Assembly: GCF_012489685.1 (NCBI RefSeq)
Contig: NC_080043.1
Location: 80,740,292-80,804,291, forward strand
Origin: Lotus japonicus
Taxonomy: Eukaryota; Streptophyta; Magnoliopsida; Fabales; Fabaceae
Reading direction: 5' to 3'
DNA length: 64,000 nucleotides
Part shown: positions 46,201 to 57,861 of the stretch, piece after piece
Layout of the letters: each line of letters begins with the position of its first letter
Numbering within the stretch: the stretch's first letter is position 1
The notes under the pieces: generated by a model
Seen by the model: the letters and a program-made list of their open reading frames with translations, nothing else
What the model was told of the DNA's origin: nothing
Database searches by the model: none
Program-made: the position numbers and the translations under genes

Positions 46201-46759
46201 CGCTGTTGCATTATTACATTATGAGAAGTCTCCTCCTATATTTCACCATAACCTCAAGTCTAGCTGCATCTTCCTAGATGATGATTTTTCTGTCAAGATT
46301 GCAGGATTTGGGCTACTTAGCTCTGATGTTAGCTATGAATCTCAGTTTGTAAAGAACCGCGAGTGCTTTCGCTTCTGCAAAAATGATGTCTATGACATGG
46401 GTGTGGTGATTCTTGAGATCATCTCAGGCTCAAATCACTTGGACTCTCCTACTTCAGCCTTGCAGAAAATAAGAGATGGGAAGCTAGAAGAAATTGTTGA
46501 TCCACTTCTTTACTATCATGAGCAACCGCATAATCGGCAAGAGCAGATACAGGTAATTGCAGACCTTGCAACAAGATGCCTGCTATTTGGTGCAGATGGA
46601 AAGCTGGGAATGATCGATGTTGCTAGGGAGTTGGTACACTTAACTAAAGAGATTCCTGATGGAGGGAGCATGAGAGGGCCTTCACTGGAGGAGACATTCT
46701 CAAATTCAAGCCTTCTTCAAATGATATCAATGTCTCCTGATTCTATGAATATTCCTTGA
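43271..46759 (+). CDS. WAK-like receptor protein with a catalytically dead kinase domain
   Basis: Three exons join in phase: 43271-44045, 44823-44906 and 45690-46759, giving 642 residues. A signal peptide (about 1-25, hydrophobic FVIVSFGFLVFLPF) precedes a cysteine-rich GUB_WAK-type region starting CNETCGKFHVPFPF and an EGF-like end (CVCQDGFVGDGF). The membrane span is about 282-305. The intracellular kinase-like domain lacks the key residues: the ATP-binding lysine is H375 (VAVHRL), HRD is HHN (472-474) and DFG is GFG (492-494). It matches my recollection of the Arabidopsis protein described as a probably inactive receptor-like kinase (At2g46850). The likely role is ligand sensing or scaffolding at the plasma membrane without phosphotransfer (inference). 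The frame is intact, so it is not a pseudogene. Confidence 0.88.
44191..44320 (+). mobile_element. SINE in intron 1 of the WAK-like gene, with unusually long flanking repeats
   Basis: A 130-bp body with A box AGCTCAAGTGGTAAGAGCT, B box GGGTTCGAACC and an A-rich end (TAGAAAAAAA). Direct repeats of 55 bp (44136-44190) and 56 bp (44321-44376) abut both ends and differ at only about three positions. Same family as 17443-17543. Confidence 0.75.
45108..45230 (+). repeat. Weak TRIM-LTR-like fragment in intron 2 of the WAK-like gene
   Basis: Begins TGTTGGAAATTCAAG and has CCTCACATTGGTTA, wording like the 5' part of LTRs of plant miniature LTR elements. No primer site or second repeat was found, so this is only a possible remnant. 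Confidence 0.2.
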
Positions 46760-47317
46760 AGAATTTTCCTCCTTCATGTGTATGTGTGCATTAGAAATCC
46801 CCTACGTACCACTGTACATCTTGAATGAATTAAATATTCTGGTTCTAACATGCTTTACTAAGCTGTATTATGCGCTTAATGCCACTTAAAAATTGAATCA
46901 GCAGCTATTTACTATTTATGCATGTGTGTGAATCATTTTCTGAGTTTACTTATGGGGTACAAATACAAGAATTTTGTTACAAATAATTGCATCATGACTA
47001 ATTAACTTAGTAACTATAAGATATGAGTGCAGCTCTAATTCCTGGTCACTAAGAATATTATCACTATAATAGAGAAGAAAGAGGTGCAGAGCTTTGACAA
47101 CTAGGAAGCTGCTCATGTCTTACAATTTTGATCTCAATTTTCTACCAGAAACACTGAGAATCACAATCAAATAACTACAATATAAAAAAACATATGTTCT
47201 TTGAATATGTTGGTAAATATAATCCCTTTTTAAAGTTAAGTGATTATCTCTGGCCACAACTGGTCAAGTAATGCTTGCCAAGCCAGTTACAGCTGGTTGT
47301 CATTCCTTAAAAGAAGT
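46760..47317. other. 3' flank of the WAK-like gene
   Basis: Likely 3' untranslated region followed by AT-rich spacer up to the chromovirus. No other feature was seen. Confidence 0.5.
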
Positions 47318-47703
47318 TTTTAGGAATGATAGCCTGGTGACGAACCCACATGAGAGCTTAGTTCATCAGGAGGTTGCGGGCCCTAAGGTTTGGAGGGTAT
47401 ATTCCAGGAGGGGTAAGAAGGGGATAGATAAGTAACTGCCTAACAGAATAGAGAGAGAGTGAGTGATTGTATTGACTCTAGTATATAAGGAGAGTAAGGG
47501 GGGTAGAGAGAGCATCTTGGAGAATCCTAGGCTAAAAGTATGAGTAGGAAGCATTAGCTTCCTATAGGAGCAAGGCTCTGGGCAGATTCCGGGAGCCATT
47601 CCCCCTCTGTAAAACTTTCTACTAAACATCAATAAACAATCATTGTTAGTTCATTTACCTGTTAATTGCTTGACTGTGAATTCTGAGTTCTTGGTTCTTA
47701 ACA
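47318..47703 (+). repeat. 5' LTR of the 47318 chromovirus
   Basis: 386 bp with TATATAAG at 47482-47489 and AATAAA near 47631. Its first bases are TT instead of TG, a change in the terminal dinucleotide needed by integrase. Confidence 0.93.
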
Positions 47704-47706
47704 ATT

Positions 47707-47722
47707 TGGTCCGACCTGCCGG
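47707..47722 (+). other. Primer binding site, probably tRNA-Tyr
   Basis: TGGTCCGACCTGCCGG begins three bases after the LTR. It complements CCGGCAGGTCGGA plus CCA, which fits the 3' end of plant tRNA-Tyr as I remember it. Confidence 0.6.
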
Positions 47723-47744
47723 ATCCTTTCGTCAGGGCCAGTGA

Positions 47745-50249
47745 ATGCCACCCCGGAAATCCAAAACCACAATAGTCCCTATGGAAGCGAAGATCGACGC
47801 GTTGGAGACGGAGCTCGCGGAGGTTCGATCCTCACTGGCGGCGGTTACGACGGCGGTCAAGGATTTGCCGACGTCGCTTGTCGCGATGATGGAAAAATCA
47901 CTGGGAAAATCCTTTCGTGCTGAAGAGTCCAGTGTGAATCGCGGTCCCGGGGGAGTATCGGGAGTGAAGAACGGAACATCGGCGCAGACGCCAGATCTGA
48001 CGCTGGGAGCGGAGACGGAACGACGATCACCTCAATTGCACAGCGACGCGTGGACTGAGTTTCGACACTCAGTAAAGAAGGTGGAGTTACCTCTCTTTGA
48101 TGGTAAGGATCCTGCTGGTTGGATCTCGAGAGCAGAGGTATATTTCAGGGTTCAAGAAATCTCACCGGAGGTGAAGGTTAGTCTAGCTCAGTTGAGCATG
48201 GATGGTCCCACCATTCATTTCTACAACTCGCTATTGGAAGCGGAGGAAACACTCACATGGGAACGACTGAGAGAGGCGTTACTGGAGCGCTACGGTGGAC
48301 ACGGCGACGGTGATGTGTATGAACAGCTAACGGAGCTCCGTCAGCGAGGCACCGTGGAAGAGTACATCACGGAGTTTGAGTACCTCACTGCTCAAATTCC
48401 TAAGCTGCCCGACAAGCAATTCCAAGGTTACTTCCTCCATGGCTTGAAGGAGGAGATCCGGGGGAAGGTGCGGAGCTTGGCGGCGATGGGTGGAGTGAAC
48501 CGATCAAAGCTGCTGGTGTTGACAAGAGCAGTGGAGAAGGAGGTTAAGGGCGAGAACGGGTCGGGTTACTCCCGGAGCACCCGATTTGGGGGAAACCCAA
48601 GCTACAAGGGTGGATCAGGGGTACCGAGTCGGGTTGGTGGAACGGATTGGGTATGGGTCAAAGGCACTAAGGAGGGAGGGCCCTCAAACAAGCCCAATTA
48701 CAATGGCCCAAAAATGGAAACAAAAAACCCAGGCGAGCAAAAACGGATTGGGCCGAGAGATAGAGGCTTCTCCCACTTAACTTATCCACAACTTCTGGAG
48801 AGAAGGCAAAAGGGCCAATGTTTCAAATGTGGAGGCCCCTATCACCCTCTTCACCAATGTCCAGATAAACAACTCAGAGTTTTAATCGTGGAAGAAGGGG
48901 ATGAGGATTCAGAGGAAGGAAAGGTGTTAGCCATGGAAGTTGAGGATCCAGAGGATGAAATTCAAGGAGAGATGAGCATGATAAGCTTCTACCACATCGC
49001 AAACAAGCCTCAGGAACAGCCACGCACCATGAAGCTTCAAGGAACCATCCAAGGCGTACCGGTATTGGTGTTGATCGACAGCGGGGCAACCCACAACTTC
49101 ATCGATCAGAAGCTTGTCCAGCGTATGGGTTGGGAGGTGGCAGATACCCCACGAATGACCATCAAGCTAGGTGATGGGTTTCAGTCTCATGCCAGAGGTC
49201 GATGCAAAAGCATCGATTTGGAGGTGGGGCGCTATCAGCTCCACTGCTCACCTCACCTATTCGAATTAGGGGGACCTGATATGGTCTTGGGCATCGAGTG
49301 GTTGAAGACACTTGGGGATACGATTGTAAACTGGCAAACACAGAAAATGCGATTTTGGGATGAGCAACAGTGGGTTACGTTGCAAGGTCTCAATGCCGGG
49401 GAAGACACCATGGTCGCTCTACAGCAGACTTTACGCAAGGCCAAGGCTGAAGCTACTGGGGTCCTCTGCCTCTTTGGGCCTGCCCGACAAGAGAGGACTG
49501 AAGGCAATCACCTCACCGACACACAACAAGGAAGCCTTAGTAGCCTGATGGAGAAGTACGACAAGGTCTTTGAAACCAAGGCAGGATTACCACCCAGCAG
49601 GGGAAGGGAGAACTGCATAAATATCAAAGAAGGACAGGGACCGGTTAACGTGAGGCCCTACCGTTATCCTCACTTGCACAAAAACGAAATTGAAAAACAG
49701 GTAAGGGAGATGCTGCAAGCAGGAATCATCAGGCAGAGAACTAGTGCGTTTTCAAGTCCAGTAATTTTGGTAAAAAAGAAGGACAGTACGTGGCGAATGT
49801 GCGTAGACTACCGCGCTCTCAATCGGGTCACGATACCAGATAAATTTCCGATACCCGTCATTGAAGAACTCTTGGATGAGTTACATGGGGCACGGTTCTT
49901 CTCCAAATTGGACCTGAAATCTGGTTATCACCAAGTGAGGGTGCGAGATGAAGACATTCACAAAACCTCCTTTAGGACCCATGAGGGGCATTACGAGTTC
50001 TTGGTAATGCCCTTTGGTCTTATGAACGCCCCTTCCACATTCCAGAGTTTGATGAATGAGATATTTAGGCCAATGTTGCGGAAAAGAGTTTTGGTATTCT
50101 TTGATGACATCCTGGTCTATAGTAGGGACTGGGAATCACATCTCGCTCATTTGGAGATGGTGTTGCAGGTTTTACAGAAACAACGGCTGACGGCGAACAA
50201 GAAAAAGTGTAGCTTTGCCAGAAAACAGTGGAGTACTTGGGCCACATGA
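47745..50249 (+). pseudogene. Chromovirus gag, protease and most of RT (first part of a frame-shifted polyprotein)
   Basis: Starts [16 protein letters not shown] with a coiled-coil N-terminus. The capsid region ([26 protein letters not shown]), a zinc knuckle [14 protein letters not shown], the retropepsin motif [12 protein letters not shown] and RT with [13 protein letters not shown] and FFDDILVYS follow. The frame is open for 834 codons and goes out of phase near 50226, inside a conserved RT-end motif, through loss of one base. Up to that point no stop was seen. Confidence 0.9.
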
Positions 50250-52492
50250 TTTCAGAGTATGGAGTAGCGGTTGATCCCAATAAGGTTCGCAGCGTTATTG
50301 ATTGGCCCGTCCCCACAACTGTCAAAGGTGTTCGAGGGTTCCTTGGACTCACGGGATACTATCGGAAGTTTATACGGAATTATGGTACAATAGCCAAGCC
50401 CTTAACTGAACTGACCAAGAAGGACGCGTTCCAATGGGGACCCTCTGCCCAACAAGCTTTTGATGCACTCAAGCAAAAGCTGACCACGGCACCGGTACTG
50501 GCTCTACCAGACTTCGTCAAGGAATTCCTATTGGAGTGTGATGCCTCGGGAAGTGGGCTGGGAGCTATCTTGATGCAAGGAAAAAATCCTATAGCATACT
50601 ACAGTAAGGCTTTGGGGGTGCGGAATTTAGCCAAGTCCGCCTATGAGAAGGAACTAATGGCGGTGGCGCTGGCCATCCAACACTGGCGGCCTTACCTCTT
50701 GGACCGGAAATTCCAGGTTTCTACATACCAGAAGAGCCTCAAGGAGCTGCTTCACCAAAAAATTGTGACAGGGGGCCAGCAAAACTGGGCAGCGAAGCTC
50801 CTTGGGTATAATTTTGATATCGTGTACAAGCCTGGGAAATTGAACAGGGGTGCAGATGCTTTGTCACGCGTCAATGAGGGAGGAGAATACCAGGCTATGG
50901 CATCATACCCATTGTGGGAAGAACAATTCCAAGTAGCTGAGGAAATCCGTAACGATGCTAAGTTGCAAGCCATTATCGCAGATTTGCATAAGGATCCCAT
51001 AACACACCCTGCGTTCCGCTATCACCAGGGAATCCTGCTATACAATGACAGATTGGTACTCTCCCAAACCTCTTCTCTGATTCCGCGAATGCTTGAGGAG
51101 TTCCACACTACCCTGCAGGGAGGGCACTCGGGGTTTCTTCGCACTTACCGTCGTGTGGCTGAAAATATTTATTGGATTGGAATGAAGAATATGATCCAGG
51201 AGTTTGTGCGCCGCTGCGACACTTGCCAGTGTCACAAATACCTCGCTGCTGCTCCAGCCGGTCTCCTTCAACCTCTACCCATTCCCGAGCGAGTGTGGGA
51301 AGACGTGTCACTCGACTTTATCACGGGGTTACCCAAGTCTAAGGGGTTCGAAGCGATCTTGGTGGTAGTGGACCGCTTATCCAAATACTGCCACTTTATG
51401 CCACTGAAGCATCCCTACACTGCCCGCAGCATAGCTGAGCTCTTTGCCAAAGAGATAATTCGGTTGCATGGGATTCCTTCTTCGATTGGCAGCGACCGCG
51501 ACCCCATCTTCATGAGCCATTTTTGGAAAGAGTTGTTCCGTTTGCAGGGAACTCAGCTCAAGATGAGCTCCGCTTACCACCCTGAATCGGATGGGCAAAC
51601 GGAGGTGGTCAATCGTTGCCTTGAAACATACCTCCGTTGTTTCTCCGCAGATCAACCAAAAACATGGGTAAGCTGGCTACACTGGGCTGAGTTTTGGTTT
51701 AATACAACCTTCCATTCCGCTGCCAACAAGACTCCTTTTGAAGTGGTCTATGGCCGCAAGCCTCCGGTCATCACGCGTTGGGGATTAGGCGAGACTCGGG
51801 TTGAGGCTGTGCAGCGCGAATTGATGGATCGGGACGAGGCTCTACGCCAGCTGCGAAACCAACTCACTCGGGCTCAAGACAGGATGCGAGCCCAAGCCAA
51901 CGCAAAAAGGGTGGAAAAATCGTTTGAGATAGGAGAATGGGTGTTTGTCAAATTACGAGCACACCGCCAGCAATCTGTGGTAACTCGAGTGCATGCCAAA
52001 CTAGCAGCAAGGTATTATGGACCTTATCCCATAATAGCACGTGTGGGCGCAGTAGCTTACCGATTGAAGCTCCCTGAAGGCTCACGTATCCACCCTGTTT
52101 TTCATATTTCTGTGCTCAAGAAAGCCATTGGGGACTATGAGGTAGCCACTGAGTTACCTGATCTGTTGGACGGTGAGGGTGCTACAACTGTCCAACCCTT
52201 TGATGTGTTAGCTACCCGTACTATTGTGGTCCATGGCGAAGACATCTCTCAGTTATTGATTCATTGGCAAGACAAGTCTGTGGAAGAAGCAACTTGGGAA
52301 GATTTGCTGACCATCAAGAGTCAGTTTCCACACTTCAACCTTGAGGACAAGGTTGCAGCTCTAGGAGATGGTATTGTTAGGAATGATAGCCTGGTGACGA
52401 ACCCACATGAGAGCTTAGTTCATCAGGAGGTTGCGGGCCCTAAGGTTTGGAGGGTATATTCCAGGAGGGGTAAGAAGGGGATAGATAAGTAA
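50228..52492 (+). pseudogene. Chromovirus RT end, RNase H, integrase and chromodomain (second part)
   Basis: Continues in another phase with the RT thumb (RGFLGLTGYYRKFIRNY), RNase H (ECDASGSGLGAIL), integrase zinc binding (HxxxxGGHSG, CDTCQCHKY) and catalytic core (GSDRDPIF, YHPESDGQTEVVNR), then GPYPIIARVGAVAYRL and HPVFHISVLKK. A chromodomain ends the protein (LLIHWQDKSVEEATWEDL). The tail beyond about 52375 is encoded by the 3' LTR. No stop codon occurs in the 754 codons. Confidence 0.9.
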
Positions 52493-52760
52493 CTGCCTAA
52501 CAGAATAGAGAGAGAGTGAGTGATTGTATTGACTCTAGTATATAAGGAGAGTAAGGGGGGTAGAGAGAGCATCTTGGAGAATCCTAGGCTAAAAGTATGA
52601 GTAGGAAGCATTAGCTTCCTATAGGAGCAAGGCTCTGGGCAGATTCCGGGAGCCATTCCCCCTCTGTAAAACTTTCTACTAAACATCAATAAACAATCAT
52701 TGTTAGTTCATTTACCTGTTAATTGCTTGACTGTGAATTCTGAGTTCTTGGTTCTTAACA
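52375..52760 (+). repeat. 3' LTR of the 47318 chromovirus
   Basis: 386 bp, TGTTAGGAAT to GTTCTTAACA, with TATATAAG at 52539-52546. The pol frame enters this LTR and stops at 52492, so about 40 C-terminal residues are encoded by LTR sequence. Confidence 0.93.
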
Positions 52761-52765
52761 GAAGT

Positions 52766-54137
52766 TGACCTTAATCCCTTTGCTGATCCAAATGAAGTGT
52801 TGCATTTCAAATGAACAACATATTTATCTGACTTCAGTAATCCGTGATTACTGATTATTCTGAGGAAACCACCCTAGGGTATCATCAGATCCATCATCAA
52901 TAAATTATCAGCGAGGCATTACCATCAAAGAAGTGCATTACTATAAGTTTTAAGTACTAGGTCTCATAATTAGAATATTATCTATCATAACTCATAACTC
53001 ATGTTAAAGGATGCAACAGATTCAATTCCCCTATTCTTTCTCAAGTGTTCCATGCTTGATTTTCAAACAAGGTTTTGAATTCGAGTTTTGTGTATGAAAA
53101 ACCATCACTGGGAAAACCCCCCCTAGAATGTGGGTGGGTGTGACTGACCGGCTCGAACACGTGGCGTGTACGTGTATTAGACTAAAAAAAAGTTCCATAT
53201 TCTTTGTATGACCATGTGCTTGGTCTGAATTTCTCATCATGTAGGTGGACTAAAAAAGTATTGGTGCCACATGTGCAATGTACCCTAAAGCAACGGAAAG
53301 TGATTTTCCAGCACAACGTGCAAGCAATTTGTCAAGTGATGCAGGAAAATGAATATTTACTTTGAGACAAATCAAGGGTTTCACTGGTTCTGAGATCTCA
53401 ACAACCTTTCTATACAGCCAAGACTTGAGACAAATCAAGGGTCCACCTTTTCTTTATTGGTAAGGAGACTCTGAGATATCATGATCGTGAATGCATGTAT
53501 AAAAAAGTGGACACAACGTGAATATTAGAACTTATCACGATGGGATCACAGGTTAGGAACCTTCCATGATTGATGGTTTTCATGCCATATATATTTTTTT
53601 TTGAATTCCACCGTGATTTCAATTAGTGCACCCTTGGAAACTCTTTTGAAAACCGTGGCGAAATCAAAATTATGGTGGACAAAATCGAATGAGTTTTCAA
53701 ACATACAATATTTACACATATAAGACTCCACAATTACTAAAGTGAGTCTCTACTATTAGTTAATTGTAGTAGATATCAGAGTATTCTGTTGCCCAGTAAC
53801 CATGTATGTATCATGATAAGTTTAAGAAGGGTGCAAGTGCCATTATACAGTTAAAAAGTAACACACTTCATATCATCAATAAGAACAAAAGGGAGTTTTC
53901 CAAAATGAAAAAAATATTTTATCTGGATATACTAATTAAAAAATTCAACAAGTCCCTTATTTTTTCCAAAACAAAGAATCTAGTCTGCTTTGATACTTTT
54001 TTTTATTGGCTATAATTTGCCTTTTCAAAGTTCCAAGTAGCAGGTGGAGAGGTAGGCAAACTTGTCTGCATTAAAGGCATGAGGAGTGGTAAGGCATTAA
54101 GTCAATTAACTCATCCTTTTCATCCCCTTGACCTCCA
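52766..54137. other. Spacer upstream of the pyrophosphatase gene
   Basis: AT-rich spacer containing one SINE-like remnant (53035-53191). Otherwise I see no gene. Its right part is the promoter region of the pyrophosphatase gene. Confidence 0.5.
53035..53191 (+). mobile_element. Diverged SINE-like element, family 2
   Basis: Aligns by eye to 40700-40850: TCAAGTGTTCCATGCTTGAT for the A-box part, GAATTCGAGTTTTGTG for the B-box part, then GAATGTGGGTG, GGCTCGAACACG and a TTAGACTAAAAAAAA end. Confidence 0.45.
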
Positions 54138-54145
54138 TATATAAA
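54138..54145 (+). promoter_or_regulatory. TATA box of the pyrophosphatase gene
   Basis: TATATAAA in a CT-rich context. Transcription would start near 54168. A non-coding first exon of about 70 bases would end at a GT donor at about 54241 (TTCAAG|GTTCGT) and splice to the acceptor right before the ATG at 54764. Confidence 0.6.
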
Positions 54146-54763
54146 CATCACAAACCATTGCTCTCGTTAAGATCTCTCTTTTCTGCCCTTTACCATCTTT
54201 TTAGATTATTTGCTTTTGGTGGTGTTGTTCAAGCCTTCAAGGTTCGTTCTTTGCTCTATATATTCCAAACCTTTATAATCTAGCCTTTTTAATTTGTTAT
54301 TGTTATATATGGTATTGGTTTCATGCATCAAAGTTGTTATGTTTTCTGTCTTTCCTTTCCTGGGTACAATCGGGTGTTTCCATTAATTCCTGCACAAACA
54401 ATAGCAGTGTTCCCGGAAGCAACCTATTTTATGTGATTCCATTGATCAGGCAATGAAAAAAAAGGCCTTTTAGAGTATTAACCAATTTTGATTAGATGAT
54501 CAGCCAGAAATTAATTGCCTTTTGGGGTAGAAGTAGATTCATATGTGCAAGACAGTGTGCAAATATTTAGCATGTATTACAACTGACTACTGTTAAGGTG
54601 AAATCTAACATATCATGAAGTGATGCACACCCTTTTGGTGAAATCATGTTCTGATGGATCATGAACTTTGAAACTTGGACTAGATTGATGGTTCATTCAT
54701 GTCTGTTACCCATTGAACCATTAAAAATGTATTTTCTTACCTTTTTGTGTTATGTCTTTATAG

Positions 54764-57700
54764 ATGAGTGAGAATGGTGAAAAGGCTCATGAAACTCGCC
54801 CAACTCCCCGCTTGAATGAAAGAATTCTTTCATCTTTGTCAAGAAGATCAGTTGCTGCACACCCTTGGCATGATCTTGAAATCGGTATTGTTGTTGAACA
54901 TTGGCATTCAACTTATGATTAAGTCTGTGTTTGGATACCGTTGAGTGCATGTAAACGGGCTTTCATCCCAATTCCTAAGAAAAGTTATGTTCACATTTTG
55001 TGTTGAAGGGAGTACAAAAGTCTGTTTGCACTCCTGCCAACGGCTATCCAAACATAGCCTAGATCATTTCACTAATGCATCTTGTGGCCATGACAAATGC
55101 CCATATCCAAATGGGGATTCGTCCTGGTCTTATCCCAAAATGAAAAAGAAATCATATTACTGATGTTCTTAATTTTCATGTACAGGACCTGAAGCGCCCA
55201 AGATATTCAATTGTGTAAGTTCACACCTTCTGATTCTAATATATGCAAAACCTGTCCTTCCATTCTTGACCTGAAATTCCCTCTAAGTATGTTGTTTATG
55301 GTTTTCAATGTTTTGTTGCTACCTGCAGGTTGTGGAGATCAGTAAGGGAAGTAAGGTCAAATACGAACTTGACAAAAAGACTGGATTGATTAAGGTATAA
55401 ACCTATTGCTTGCGTTTTGAATTGGATGCCATGTCTCTAGTACTATAATCTAATCTTAAACATATTTTACTAAGAACTCAATCTCTTCAAGATGATTTTT
55501 TTTTGTTCTTTTGTTCTTCAAGTCTAATAGATTCTTGACCCTTTTCAATTCAGACTTCTAGTTTTCATTACTCATCTGTGATGAGATTCTTCTTACATAC
55601 TGAATTATGCTCAGGTTGATCGGATTTTGTATTCATCAGTTGTTTATCCTCATAACTATGGATTTGTCCCTCGAACTCTATGCGAAGACAATGATCCACT
55701 TGATGTCTTGGTAATCATGCAGGTAAATTATTACCATTACAAATTCACCCAACTAATACAAGGGGCATTAATACTAATTAGTGGACAGTAATACTAATGC
55801 TAACCTCAATTAAGTATTTTATTAGCCGTAAACTAAACTGCTGCCGGAAATTTGATATGTCTGGATTATATTGAGGGAAAGCACCCATCAACTTTGAATC
55901 CTCTGTTAATCACCCACATAATTATCATGTTTCCCGATTATCCTTAAGTTCATAAAAAATTGACCAAATAAACTAGGATGCTGCTTTAACCATGCATATG
56001 ATTCTGGATTAGTAATCAACTAGACGAAGGACCAGACAGTAAGTGGGTTAATGGAACATAATAATTTCATAAGAGGGATTTTGTATACATGAATTTTATA
56101 GATATGATTTTAATGGTATCAAACAAGTGAAGTCAAAATTGGATGAATTGTTAAGCCTCTATTTGTAATTGTTGAAGCTAAAACTGAATGGTAGAAAATA
56201 CAAAAACATTGGCCATAGACTTCAATAAGTCTATCTCTAATGGTGCTTATTGGTGATAGAATTCTCTTTGTACTTTATATGACATGATCACATGATGGTA
56301 TTAGTAGACATTCATAAGCTTGAGAAAGATTAAGAGCCAATACGAAAATCAACAGCGAACAATAAATCATCATTGTAGAAAGAGTTTGCATTTACAGGAT
56401 AATCACAAAAACTTCTGATGATTAACTAAAATAAAGTTAAAAACACTAACCTGAAATTGTCTTCTTACTAATTCTGTCTTTATATGATTTTGCTTTAGAC
56501 ATAAAAGCTAGAAATTTTGGTTGCTACTTGTTTTTGTTAGGCTTCCTTACTCCAAAGGCTCTGTCTCTAATAATGTTTGAGAGAAAGATAGAATACGAAA
56601 TAAAGGAAACAATTTGAAATGGTTGTTTGCAGAATGACTGGTTCACTGTGAGCATTTGCATAATTAATAGATGTGTTGAAGGAAGTAATAGTTAGCTTTC
56701 ATTAAGTTAAGAAATCAAAGCAAGTTTCATATAGCAGGAAGGGAATCCTATGATTTATGAAAGGAGTAGTAAGTGATGAATTAGAAAAGAGACACAAACA
56801 AAAATTCTGATGTGTCAAAAAGAAAATCAAAGATCTTCACTGAAATATTGACACCACAACTTGCGCTTCAGATTTTATTTATTATAAATAGATAAATAAA
56901 TTTGATGACAAAATTTGAACTATATGCCAAAAAGGTTATCAATTAGTAAACTAATGGAATTACTCATGTGACAGGAGCCAATTCTCCCTGGTTGTTTCCT
57001 GCGAGCTAGGGCCATTGGACTAATGCCCATGATTGATCAGGTATCTCTTTGCTGGATTTGGTTCCTCTGAAGTGAGAGAGTCACTTTAGAGGGTAAAGCA
57101 AGTCATCACAAGTCACAACCATTAATAGTGATTACCTACTTTGAAAAGTCAATAAAGCAACTCAATCAATGGTTGCGATGACTTACGTTACCCTCTAAAG
57201 TGAATCACTCACTTTAAAGTGAATCACTCACTTTAGAGGAGCCGCACTCACTTTAGAGGAGCCGGACACCTCTTTGCCTTCTTAGTCAATGAAGCAATTG
57301 CCATTTTATTCCACTTGTTTACTTAATAACAGTTTTTCTTCACAGGGGGAGAAGGATGATAAAATTATTGCAGTATGTGTTGATGATCCAGAGTATAAGC
57401 ACTATACTGACTTATCACAACTTCCACCCCACCGCCTCCATGAGATTCGTCGTTTCTTTGAAGATTGTATCCTTAATATATTCTCAACAACTGGTTGCCT
57501 AAGTGTGTGTAAGCTAAATTAGTTTATATTGTCTTCAAGATTTGAGTGCATTTCTTAACGTATTTCTCAGATAAGAAGAATGAGAACAAGGAGGTTGCAG
57601 TTAATGACTTTTTGCCAGCATCTAATGCTGTTGAAGCTGTCCAGTACTCAATGTCAGTATATTTATAACAGCAAACTTTTTTTTTTCTGTCCCATAGATT

Positions 57701-57861
57701 GTTCATTTTTCTACCATGCTTATCTGATTTCATTTTTCTCTTGTCTTTTTTTTCCCATGTTTATGTAACACAATTTTGCATTATCTGTAATTGATATCTT
57801 GTCTTTGATCTGGTGCAGGGATCTTTATGGAGAGTATATTATGCATACCTTGAGGCGATAG
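54764..57861 (+). CDS. PPA: Soluble inorganic pyrophosphatase, family I
   Basis: Eight coding exons join in phase: 54764-54884, 55186-55214, 55329-55394, 55615-55722, 56975-57040, 57346-57466, 57571-57652 and 57819-57861, giving 211 residues, the usual size for plant cytosolic enzymes. The family I signature DNDPLDV is at residues 97-103, with the active-site stretch [15 protein letters not shown] just before it. The enzyme hydrolyses pyrophosphate to two phosphates with Mg2+, driving biosynthetic reactions. No transit peptide is apparent, so it is probably cytosolic. The ATG lies directly after a splice acceptor, implying a separate leader exon. Two foldback elements lie in its introns. All splice sites are GT-AG and no defect was seen. 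Confidence 0.95.
54923..55060. mobile_element. Short foldback element in the intron after the first coding exon of the pyrophosphatase gene
   Basis: Inverted ends GTCTGTGTTTGGATACCGTTG (54923-54943, first 20 bases alike) and CAACGGCTATCCAAACATAGC (from 55039) with AAACGG/TCTGTTT pairs further in. About 138 bp, non-coding, MITE-like. The outer end resembles that of the 39416-40022 element (CTATGTTTGG). Confidence 0.6.
57058..57266. mobile_element. Foldback element in the intron before the sixth coding exon of the pyrophosphatase gene
   Basis: The left arm (GGTTCCTCTGAAGTGAG ... CACTTTAGAGGGTAA) pairs with a right arm holding GTTACCCTCTAAAGTG and then three repeats of CACTTTA(A/G)AG with GAGGAGCC. 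The right arm is expanded by short tandem repeats of about 20-25 bp. Confidence 0.6.

Larger units (their letters stand above)
47318..52760 (+). mobile_element. Young chromovirus (Ty3/gypsy with chromodomain), 5,443 bp
   Basis: LTRs 47318-47703 and 52375-52760 are both 386 bp and, by eye, differ only at position 2: the 5' LTR begins TTTTAGG where the 3' LTR begins TGTTAGG. The target duplication GAAGT is at 47313-47317 and 52761-52765. A primer site lies at 47707-47722. The gag-to-chromodomain frame is broken by one single-base deletion near 50226. Size and LTR length fit the Reina group (tentative). It is the youngest insertion in the window by LTR comparison. Confidence 0.95.

Noticed and set aside
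43271..46759. WAK-like gene as a pseudogene
   Set aside because: Catalytic motifs are lost, but all exons join in phase without stops and the protein type is known as a maintained inactive receptor kinase.
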